Positions 5,216 to 11,638 of a DNA stretch of 11,802 nucleotides are shown in pieces. This DNA comes from Methanothrix sp. (GTDB lineage Archaea > Halobacteriota > Methanosarcinia > Methanotrichales > Methanotrichaceae): positions 1-11,802 of the forward strand of contig JAQTXY010000023.1 of NCBI GenBank assembly GCA_028688535.1, given 5' to 3'. Each line of letters begins with the position of its first letter. Within the stretch, counting starts at the first letter, position 1. Below the pieces are notes generated by a model that saw only the letters and a list, made by a program, of their open reading frames with translations, was not told the origin of the DNA and did no database searches. The translations under genes and the position numbers were made by a program.

Positions 5216-6206
5216 TGGCGGCCTTCGTGGAGATAGTTGCGATTCCGCTCACCACAAAGGCACAAAGGCACAAAGAACCATCTGCTCACAATGTAGCGAA
5301 AGGGCCATAATCTCGCAACGTTACTCCGGGCTGCACCTCTGCCAGGACCACTTCATTCAGGATTTTGAGAGAAGAGTGGCAGATACGGTGCAGAAAAACA
5401 ACATGGTCCGGGACGGCGAGCGCATCGTGGTAGCCGTGAGCGGCGGCAAGGACAGCACTGCTCTGCTCTTTTGCTTAAGCCGGATCCTGGCGAAAAGGGA
5501 TGTGGAGCTGGTAGCCGTCACCGTAGACGAGGGCATCGCCGGATACAGAGATGACACCATCGTGGCGGCGAAGGCTATTGCAGAAAAGCTCGGCATTGAG
5601 CAGCATATCGTCTCCTTCCGGGAAGAGTATGGCTACGAGCTGGACGAGATGGTGCCGGGTAAGAAGGTTGCGCCCTGCACCTATTGCGGTGTCTTTCGCA
5701 AAAGCGCCCTCAACCGCGCGGCAAAACGCATGGGGGCGGATAAGGTCGCCACCGGCCACAACCAAGACGATGAAGCACAGACCATTATGATGAACTATCT
5801 CAAGGGTGACATTGAGAGGCTGATGCGTTTTCGGCCCTGGCGAGCCCAGAAGGGGCTGGTGCCTCGCATCAAGCCGCTGCGAGAGATGCCGGAAAAGGAG
5901 ATCGCCCTCTACTGCATGGTAAACCAAGTCTTTACAGAGTCGCGGGAGTGCCCCTACGCAAATCTTTCCCTGCGGGCGGATGTAAGGGACATGATGAATT
6001 GCCTGGAGAGTCAGTTTCCCGGCACGAAGCATTCCACGGTGGAGGGATTTGAAAAGATTGTGGCGAAAGCACAGGGCAGCTATGCCCAGATGGAGCTTGC
6101 CCCCTGCCGGCAGTGCGGCGAGCCCTGCGTCAAGGAGCTATGCAAGGCCTGCGAGCTGCTCGAGATCTTAAAGAATCGTGTTGAATTTGCCCCATTTTCC
6201 CGCTAA
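5208..6206 (+). CDS. Ncs6/TtuA-family tRNA U34 or U54 2-thiolation enzyme, start anomalous
   Basis: This PP-loop enzyme adenylates a uridine in tRNA and replaces its C2 oxygen with sulfur. Numbered from TTG 5208 (332 residues), it has an N-terminal zinc finger C26/C29 and C45/H48, PP-loop SGGKDS (78-83), C157-X2-C160 (PCTYC) plus C248 as the usual Fe-S triad, GHNQDDEAQT (183-192) and a C-terminal zinc ribbon with C300, C303, C307, C312 and C315. Relatives normally begin with Met a few residues before the first CxxC. Here no in-frame ATG exists until 5403, inside the domain, which would delete the first finger. TTG 5208, with GGGAG upstream at 5193-5197, is the most workable start and overlaps fdhD by 8 bases. 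A three-copy 8-bp repeat sits at 5253-5276 in the abnormal N-terminal segment. Confidence 0.82.
   Translation: MTDGGLRGDSCDSAHHKGTKAQRTICSQCSERAIISQRYSGLHLCQDHFIQDFERRVADTVQKNNMVRDGERIVVAVSGGKDSTALLFCLSRILAKRDVELVAVTVDEGIAGYRDDTIVAAKAIAEKLGIEQHIVSFREEYGYELDEMVPGKKVAPCTYCGVFRKSALNRAAKRMGADKVATGHNQDDEAQTIMMNYLKGDIERLMRFRPWRAQKGLVPRIKPLREMPEKEIALYCMVNQVFTESRECPYANLSLRADVRDMMNCLESQFPGTKHSTVEGFEKIVAKAQGSYAQMELAPCRQCGEPCVKELCKACELLEILKNRVEFAPFSR
5253..5276. repeat. Tandem 8-bp repeat CACAAAGG, three copies
   Basis: Copies lie at 5253-5260 (CACAAAGG), 5261-5268 (CACAAAGG) and 5269-5276 (CACAAAGA). Motifs of this kind occur as dispersed intergenic repeats in several bacterial and archaeal genomes. 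Here it lies between the fdhD stop and the conserved start of the tRNA thiolase. Because 8 is not a multiple of 3, copy-number change shifts the reading frame. Removing one copy places ATG 5215 in frame with the thiolase. Confidence 0.85.
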
Positions 6207-6706
6207 TATACCGTTACCCTTTTCACGCCCTCAATCTCCATGAGCAGGCGCACCAGGTCCCCGGGAATTTTGCCCTCAGTGATGAGGGTCAACTTAGGGC
6301 TCTCTACAAAATATGGATCATCGGATACGGCCTGACGGATGGATAGGCCGCTATTGGCCACGGCACTGGCCACATCTCCCAAGAGGCCGGTCTTGGCAGC
6401 ATTGACCGGAGTAATCTCTATCACGCCTAATCCCAGAATGGGCGCCACGTCTCCCAGGAAGGTCATGGAGCGCACATTTTTGAATACCTTCCATAACGTT
6501 TCATCATCGCGAATGGCCTGAGCCGTGGTGTCCACCACGCGCCGGTCCACATCCAGCTCCTTGGCAATCTGGGCATGAGGAATTTCTATTCCGCCCGAGA
6601 CAACGCGCGAGGCATCGTTGATCTGAAAGCCCCTCTGCAAAATGAGACGAATGACCTTCTCCTGAGCCGGGAATCTCTTGAACTTGTCTAAAATCTCCTG
6701 CCACAT
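6203..6706 (-). CDS. ACT-domain regulator of amino acid metabolism (COG2061 type)
   Basis: The product has 167 residues. Residues 13-70 are helical and contain a winged-helix-like segment (IPHAQIAKELDVDRRVVDTT). Residues about 95-167 form an ACT domain (GLGVIEITPVNAAKTGLLGDVASAVANSGLSI, then KLTLITEGKIPGDLVRLLME, split here for reference), which normally binds an amino acid. Family members are described as predicted allosteric regulators of homoserine dehydrogenase, but that role is not tested for this protein. The ATG at 6704-6706 is preceded by AAGGA on the minus strand; a longer open frame to 6901 would run into the AAA ATPase gene. It follows the ATPase by 22 bases and is probably co-transcribed. 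Its TAG stop overlaps the thiolase TAA by 4 bases (6203-6206). Confidence 0.8.
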   Translation of the reverse strand: MWQEILDKFKRFPAQEKVIRLILQRGFQINDASRVVSGGIEIPHAQIAKELDVDRRVVDTTAQAIRDDETLWKVFKNVRSMTFLGDVAPILGLGVIEITPVNAAKTGLLGDVASAVANSGLSIRQAVSDDPYFVESPKLTLITEGKIPGDLVRLLMEIEGVKRVTVY

Positions 6707-6728
6707 GGTAAGTCCTTTTTCCCTTAAT

Positions 6729-7829
6729 TTAGGAGAACATCTCTCTGGGAGGCTGACGGTAATCCTTTCGGGCCTTGGGGATGGTCTCTTCCAGATGTCG
6801 TTGTGTGATATTGCACTCATCCATGATGGCATGGTGTAGTGCTGCCTTGAGCACCTTCTCCACCAAATCGCGTCCTGAGAAGCCCTCGGTCTGGCGGGCA
6901 ATCTCGCTCAGAGACACGTTCTCCATGGCCAGAGGCATAGTAGCGGCATTCTTCTCCAATAGTTGCAGCCGCTCTGCCTGGTTGGGAAGCCGAAACTCGA
7001 TCTCTTCCTCGAAACGCGACCGCACCGATGCATCCAGAACCTCGATCTGGTTGGTGGCCGCGATGGTGCAAATTCCCTTTCGATTGGAGATGCCGTCCAT
7101 CTCCGTCAGGAGAGAGTTGACGATCTCCGAGACATCGCCTCTTAAATCTTGATACCTTCGGTCCAGGGCAATAGCATCCAGCTCATCAATGAATATGATG
7201 CACGGTGCGCTTTCCGCTGCTTTTTCATAGAGGCTGTGAATCTGCCTGGCCCCTTCACCCACAAACTCTCCTATCAGGCTGGTGGACTTCACCGCCAGCA
7301 TCGGCACCCCGGTCTTGGCGGAGAGAGCTTTGGCGATCATGGTCTTTCCGGTCCCTGAGACTCCGTAAAACAGAATGTTGCGCGGTGCCCATCGCCCAAA
7401 CTTCTCAGGATCTGCCAGGAATTTCTCTACTATCTTGACCTTGCGCTTAGCCGTCTCCTGGCCGATAACATCATCAAAGCTGACATCATATACTACAGTA
7501 TTCTTGGGCTCCGCCTTTTGCTCCACCTTAATAGTAGTTTGTGAGCCCATCACCGAATATCTGGGGTAGACTTTAACCACCTGGAAGGCAAAGTCCGGAT
7601 AAAGCCTGCTATCGAATAGATAGCTACCAGAGAGCAGTTTCTCTCCATACCACTGTTCTTGAGCATAAAGCTCGAATAGCTTGGGGTCAGAGACGACAGG
7701 ATGCTCCTGAAATACACTCTTCAGTGGGTAGCCCGCCGGCCGCAAGAGCACAAATCTTGCACCGATTGCTTTTCGCTTCTCCAGTTTCGCCCCCTGTGCC
7801 TTGCTTTGGCTCTTTTGGATAGATCGCAC
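6729..7829 (-). CDS. AAA family ATPase (archaeal COG1223 type)
   Basis: The product has 366 residues from GTG 7829. After an archaea-specific N-terminal region (about 25-105) comes a single AAA module: Walker A GVSGTGKT (156-163), Walker B IIFIDE (211-216), sensor 1 AATN (257-260), arginine fingers R270/R272 and the C-lid GFSGRDL (316-322). It resembles proteasome-activating and FtsH/Cdc48-like ATPases and probably unfolds or remodels proteins as a hexamer. It lacks the coiled coil and HbYX tail of PAN, so proteasome pairing is unsupported. A TATA-like TTTATAT lies at 7831-7837, only a few bases before GTG 7829. If used, transcription would begin inside the annotated N-terminus, favouring GTG 7749-7751 (residue 27), where family similarity seems to begin. 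The first 26 residues are Lys/Gln/Ser-rich and look non-conserved. Confidence 0.82.
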   Translation of the reverse strand: MRSIQKSQSKAQGAKLEKRKAIGARFVLLRPAGYPLKSVFQEHPVVSDPKLFELYAQEQWYGEKLLSGSYLFDSRLYPDFAFQVVKVYPRYSVMGSQTTIKVEQKAEPKNTVVYDVSFDDVIGQETAKRKVKIVEKFLADPEKFGRWAPRNILFYGVSGTGKTMIAKALSAKTGVPMLAVKSTSLIGEFVGEGARQIHSLYEKAAESAPCIIFIDELDAIALDRRYQDLRGDVSEIVNSLLTEMDGISNRKGICTIAATNQIEVLDASVRSRFEEEIEFRLPNQAERLQLLEKNAATMPLAMENVSLSEIARQTEGFSGRDLVEKVLKAALHHAIMDECNITQRHLEETIPKARKDYRQPPREMFS

Positions 7830-7830
7830 G

Positions 7831-7837
7831 ATATAAA
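7831..7837 (-). promoter_or_regulatory. TATA-like box of the AAA/ACT gene pair
   Basis: On the minus strand this reads TTTATAT. It is the best TATA match upstream of the ATPase. Its position bears on the start-codon choice for that gene, since transcription would start about 25 bases downstream, near 7805. Confidence 0.4.
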
Positions 7838-7893
7838 TCTAGCCGGTATTGATAGTTAAATGTATTGGCCTTTGGCCTCGGGTCCGACAGTAA

Positions 7894-7902
7894 TTAATAT
7901 TA
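7894..7902 (+). promoter_or_regulatory. TATA-like box for the 33-residue membrane protein
   Basis: TTAATATTA is 46 bases before the ATG at 7948. It would give a transcription start near 7923-7927 and a leader of about 22 bases containing the Shine-Dalgarno site. It is a weak match judged by eye. Confidence 0.3.
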
Positions 7903-7947
7903 CCTCTTCCAAGCAGTAGGCAAAGAATATGCAGTAGGAGGATCTTC

Positions 7948-8049
7948 ATGGCAGGTGGAAATGGGATGGCAATCGTTTTGATGGTTATTGGATTTGTAAT
8001 AATGTTCTTAGTGCCTCTCGCCTTCTTGACTAGCTTGTTCAAAGTCTAA
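7948..8049 (+). CDS. Single-span small membrane protein, 33 residues
   Basis: The frame begins MAGGNGMAIVLMVIGFVI and ends LTSLFKV, giving 33 residues with one hydrophobic span over about residues 7-30. A near-perfect Shine-Dalgarno AGGAGG (7936-7941) sits six bases before the ATG, which is unusually strong for this window and supports real translation. A proline lies in the middle of the span (VPLAF). I recognise no family. It stands alone between the divergent AAA ATPase and the exported-protein operon, and a T-rich stretch follows it. A minus-strand open frame over the same bases has no start signal. Confidence 0.65.
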   Translation: MAGGNGMAIVLMVIGFVIMFLVPLAFLTSLFKV

Positions 8050-8061
8050 AGGCGCTGATAG

Positions 8062-8082
8062 GTATCTTCTATTTTTCATTTA
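8062..8082 (+). terminator. T-rich putative terminator after the small membrane protein
   Basis: A pyrimidine-rich stretch with TTTTT at 8072-8076 follows the stop by about 20 bases. It fits a hairpin-independent archaeal terminator. Confidence 0.3.
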
Positions 8083-8286
8083 GTCCCAATAGCGTTGGCT
8101 ATTAATATTGATATGGCTGAAAATTTATGACTGGTGTTTCTTTGCAGAAATAATCAGAAGGCTTGTTGTCCCGATAAACGGCAATCTCTCATAATGAAAA
8201 AACAATAAATCTTTATAGACGCGGCCCTTTACATAAATACTGAAAACAAAAATGCGCCGCCAGGATACAGGCAATTCGAGGTAGAG
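8083..8286. other. Intergenic leader of the exported-protein operon
   Basis: No gene is seen. The stretch holds a TATA-like TTTATA at 8212-8217, which would start transcription near 8240, and GAGGT at 8278-8282 just before the TTG start at 8287. A short ATG frame at 8252 stops after ten codons and is out of frame with the gene. Confidence 0.4.
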
Positions 8287-8961
8287 TTGAGAGGAACTAT
8301 CCTTCTAGTATTAATGCTCCTGATTCTATTCGCCTCAGCCTGCCAGGCATCTGAGGAAAATGATCTCTGGTTGCTATTATCCAGCTATGAGGATATCGGC
8401 ATCACAATGAAGGATTTAGCATTCTTTCTTGCAACGCATGGTTTTGACGCACAACCTGCACCGGACCAATCCTATGTCATCGTTAAGCTGAAGGTCGGAA
8501 AAGAGGTTTATCTCACACCCAACGGCGCATCGCCTAGACTTGCAGATCTATGGATGACTCCCCCTACAGCCAAGACCGGACCGGTCCAGGTGATATCAAG
8601 CGATGCCATTCGCATCAATGATACTTACAACATGACCAATAATGCCGAATTTATCAAGAAAATCAGTAGATACACCATGTTTCCTGTGACGCCTCTGGGA
8701 ATGTGCTATGACGGTTCTCAAAAGCTGGATAGCACTTACAGGGATTTTGGGTACAAAGTCATATTCCTCTATAATCCCAGCGGATTTGACTCCCAGGGCC
8801 ATATCTGGGTAGCTGTGGAGGATAAAGACCATCCAAACACCTGGCTTGCAATTGATAGCTACTACGGAGTAATGAAGGAACCCGAGTACTACTGCGCACC
8901 ATACAGCTTCGATGAATTTCAATACCTTGATGCTATCAATCCTAAATGGAGGCTCGCCTAA
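8287..8961 (+). CDS. Exported transglutaminase-like protein (putative Cys-His-Asp enzyme)
   Basis: The product has 224 residues and starts at TTG with GAGGT four bases upstream. Residues 1-21 form a signal peptide (hydrophobic LLVLMLLILF core, cleavage near CQA-S). The C-terminal half shows the order and spacing of a transglutaminase/papain-like triad: C140 in LGMCYDGS, H172 in GHIWVAVED and D190 in WLAIDSYYG. The strand-turn-strand around H172 followed by a Trp and Asp resembles the TGc core. Family members cleave or cross-link peptides or amides; the substrate here is unknown. Residues 22-110 are unrecognised. Because of its short length and divergent cysteine motif, an inactive or non-enzymatic relative is possible. 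It heads a run of exported proteins, with the next gene 37 bases downstream. Confidence 0.6.
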   Translation: MRGTILLVLMLLILFASACQASEENDLWLLLSSYEDIGITMKDLAFFLATHGFDAQPAPDQSYVIVKLKVGKEVYLTPNGASPRLADLWMTPPTAKTGPVQVISSDAIRINDTYNMTNNAEFIKKISRYTMFPVTPLGMCYDGSQKLDSTYRDFGYKVIFLYNPSGFDSQGHIWVAVEDKDHPNTWLAIDSYYGVMKEPEYYCAPYSFDEFQYLDAINPKWRLA

Positions 8962-8998
8962 ACCGGCTCTATGCAATTTAGGAGGAATATTCATTCGT

Positions 8999-10363
8999 GT
9001 GCTGATTACGAGAAACAAAGATGTACGCGGCATTGTCGGATATCTCATAGCAGCATTCGCCATCCTGATACTCTCAGGAACAGCCACTTCCACCGACCCG
9101 ATAAATAAGCTACAGGACGGCTCAAACCTCAAATATTCAGACTTGCAGGGAGTGAACATCTCCATGGCCCGCCTCAACCGCTCCGATCTGAGCTACTCGC
9201 TTTTGCAAGGAGCTGACCTGTCTTCGAGCCAAATGGCTGGAGCCGATTTATCTTCCGTCACTGCGGTTGGTGCAAATTTCTCTGCAAGCATGATGAACAG
9301 AGTTCGTTTGCATAGTTCAGACCTATCCAACGCGAACTTCACTGGAGTCAACCTCACTGGAGCGAATTTGATAGATGCAAATCTAAGCGGTGCAGATCTT
9401 ACCAATGCGATTTTGCAGGAGACCAGGATGTCAGGCGTTAATCTGACTCATGCCAATTTGAGGGGCGCGATTATGAATAACGTCAACCTTAGCAATGCGA
9501 ATCTTACCGATGCGGATATGAGTGGGTCCTTCCTATCCGGATCACGCATGCCGGGTGCTATACTCGCGGGTGCTAACCTCGCCAATGCTGATCTGACCGG
9601 TGCGGATATGGATTCGGTGGATTTGAATGAAGCAGACTTAACCGACACCCGGCTATATTCCGCGAACCTCATGAATGCCCGTCTGAGTGAAGCGTTGCTG
9701 GATGGTGCGAATCTAATTGGGGCACGTTTGAGCTTTGCAGATCTTAAGAAATGTAAAATGTCTCGCAGCCAGCTTTCCCGCTCAGAGCTCTATCGCGCAG
9801 ATATTAGCGGTTCCGACCTGAGCGGTTCGGATTTCACCAGGGCCTACATGATGAGAGCGAACTTAAGTGGAGCTAAATTGGATAAAGCTGATTTGGCTTA
9901 TGCTGATCTGACCGAGGCAAATCTTTCATTTGCCTCCCTTAAGGGAGCAAAGATTCCCAACATTGACATGACAAGAGCCGATCTTTCAGGAGCTGATCTG
10001 ACTGGAGTCTTGCTGGAGTTCACGGAGATATTGGGAGCCGACCTGCATGGAGCAATAATGGAAAAAGCTGCTATAAGCCGTCTCGCCATGAGGGATGTGA
10101 ACCTGAGCGGAGCCGACCTGAGAGGCGCAAAAATATCGGTATCACTTATGGAAAAGGTGAATCTTTCCGGAGCTGACCTGAGAGATGCCAGTATGGACGT
10201 TGTGTACATGACCGACGTAGATCTGAGCAGAGCCAATCTGCAGAGAATTAAGTGCGATCAATTCACTCTGCCTTATCTAGCCACATCTCGGCTCGATGGA
10301 GCATCCATGGACGAATCTCTTCATTCGCTGCTCAATGTCTCCCGAGTATCACCAGAAACTTGA
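8999..10363 (+). CDS. Exported pentapeptide-repeat protein 1
   Basis: The product has 454 residues from GTG 8999. A short basic N-terminus is followed by a hydrophobic segment (about residues 12-28) ending in SGTATS, a signal peptide or anchor. From about residue 42 to 430 it is an almost unbroken series of A(D/N)LXX pentapeptides, predicting a long quadrilateral beta-helix of roughly 19 turns. Such folds serve as binding surfaces; cytoplasmic relatives such as MfpA and Qnr mimic DNA, but export argues against that role here. Start choice is unusual: no ATG is available, GGAGG (8981-8985) lies 13 bases before GTG 8999 and only seven before an in-frame ATT at 8993. The frame is open further upstream, overlapping the previous gene, but that part is not protein-like. 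The C-terminal cap matches the next gene. Confidence 0.85.
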   Translation: MLITRNKDVRGIVGYLIAAFAILILSGTATSTDPINKLQDGSNLKYSDLQGVNISMARLNRSDLSYSLLQGADLSSSQMAGADLSSVTAVGANFSASMMNRVRLHSSDLSNANFTGVNLTGANLIDANLSGADLTNAILQETRMSGVNLTHANLRGAIMNNVNLSNANLTDADMSGSFLSGSRMPGAILAGANLANADLTGADMDSVDLNEADLTDTRLYSANLMNARLSEALLDGANLIGARLSFADLKKCKMSRSQLSRSELYRADISGSDLSGSDFTRAYMMRANLSGAKLDKADLAYADLTEANLSFASLKGAKIPNIDMTRADLSGADLTGVLLEFTEILGADLHGAIMEKAAISRLAMRDVNLSGADLRGAKISVSLMEKVNLSGADLRDASMDVVYMTDVDLSRANLQRIKCDQFTLPYLATSRLDGASMDESLHSLLNVSRVSPET

Positions 10364-10400
10364 AATGTCATTAAGAGAGGAATATTGGCATAGGAGAAAT

Positions 10401-11594
10401 ATGAAAACCAAATTAGTGATGTCACATGTATTTGGCGCATTGATGCTAAGCACATTGATGGCAGCATGTTGCATCTCTGCGGCGCAGCCACTGGATATCA
10501 GCAGCAAGATGACGGACCGAACTGATCTGGCCAATATGAACCTTACCAATATGGATCTTGCCGGCATGCAGCTCAATCAATCGAACCTATCCGGCGCAAA
10601 TCTATCCGGTTCGGACCTAAGTGGCAGTTATATGCGCTCGGCATGGCTTCTAAATTCCCGTCTTCGAGGAACAAAGATGGTAAATACGGATTTAACCGCA
10701 GCTGTTCTTAGCGGTGCGGACTTGAGCGGAGCGGATCTATCCCAGGCCGTCTTGGCCTATTCTCTAATGTCCAATGCCAACCTTAATAATGCCATCTTGA
10801 AGAAGACGGATCTTACTGAAGCAGATCTCTCCGATGCTAACTTAGCCGAAGCAGACTTGACTGATGCCAGGCTATTTCGAACCGACCTCTCCGGTGCCAA
10901 TCTTATGGGCATCTATCTGATCGGCGCAAATATGATTGGAGCCCATGTGAGCTGGGCAGACTTAAGCGAGAGCTATCTATCGAAAGGCCAATTTTCCCGA
11001 TCGGAACTATACAGCACCAATCTGCATGACGCTGACCTCTCCGAGGCTGATTTTACCAGAGCGTATCTCATGAGTGCAAACCTAACCGGAGCCAACTTGA
11101 AATGGACCAGTCTCTCTTATGCCGATTTAACAGAGGCAAAACTCATGGGAGCAAACCTGAATTCCGCTAAGATGTCTTTTGCCGACCTCAGCCGTGCGAA
11201 CCTCACGGGAGCCGATCTATCTGATGCAGACTTGACCTCGACCAGACTGACCGGTTCGGTCCTCTGTAGAGCCAAGTTCGATCGGACCAGGTTATCTGAG
11301 ATGGATCTGAGGGGTGTAGATCTGACAGAATCCTCCTTCAGGGGATCGAATCTGGTTCTGGTGTATCTGGCCAATGCTAAAATGAACGGGGCCGATTTTA
11401 GAGATGCCACCTTAGACCGGGTGGAGATGACCGGTGCAGATCTTACCGGCGCCAACCTGGAGCGAATTAAATATGACCAGTTTACCCTCTATTCGCTCTC
11501 TGATGCCAAGATGGACGGCGCAAAGTTGTCAGACAATCTGAAAACGGACCTAAGTCGCATCCAGAAAGATCCGATGTCAGTATCCCCTACATAA
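10401..11594 (+). CDS. Exported pentapeptide-repeat protein 2
   Basis: The product has 397 residues. The start ATG 10401 has AGGAG (10392-10396) four bases upstream and gives a clean signal peptide (MKTK, then a hydrophobic core to about residue 22). MAAC-C at residues 20-24 could act as a lipobox, so lipid anchoring is possible. From about residue 40 to 370 the chain is A(D/N)LXX pentapeptides, forming a quadrilateral beta-helix. It is a paralogue of the preceding protein: both contain FTRAY(M/L)M, LSRSELY/FSRSELY, ADLTEA and a C-terminal cap with RIK(C/Y)DQFTL followed by DGA. It is shorter by about 57 residues, roughly three helix turns. An in-frame ATG at 10365 would add a polar stretch before the signal peptide and is less likely. 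Confidence 0.86.
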   Translation: MKTKLVMSHVFGALMLSTLMAACCISAAQPLDISSKMTDRTDLANMNLTNMDLAGMQLNQSNLSGANLSGSDLSGSYMRSAWLLNSRLRGTKMVNTDLTAAVLSGADLSGADLSQAVLAYSLMSNANLNNAILKKTDLTEADLSDANLAEADLTDARLFRTDLSGANLMGIYLIGANMIGAHVSWADLSESYLSKGQFSRSELYSTNLHDADLSEADFTRAYLMSANLTGANLKWTSLSYADLTEAKLMGANLNSAKMSFADLSRANLTGADLSDADLTSTRLTGSVLCRAKFDRTRLSEMDLRGVDLTESSFRGSNLVLVYLANAKMNGADFRDATLDRVEMTGADLTGANLERIKYDQFTLYSLSDAKMDGAKLSDNLKTDLSRIQKDPMSVSPT

Positions 11595-11638
11595 TTCCGG
11601 GCATAAACAATTGTCAGATAGGAGATGCTAAAAAAGCC

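Noticed and set aside
7839..8042. Minus-strand 67-codon open frame
   Set aside because: It is the shadow of the small membrane protein, which has a strong ribosome site on the plus strand.
9193..11455. Several minus-strand open frames with repeating SAP/RSAP residues
   Set aside because: They are antisense images of the A(D/N)LXX pentapeptide codons; the repeat keeps the opposite strand open without coding.
9100..11500. Repetitive DNA that might suggest a CRISPR array or satellite
   Set aside because: The period is 15 bases with many variations and open plus-strand frames, explained by pentapeptide coding; there are no constant repeats with unique spacers.
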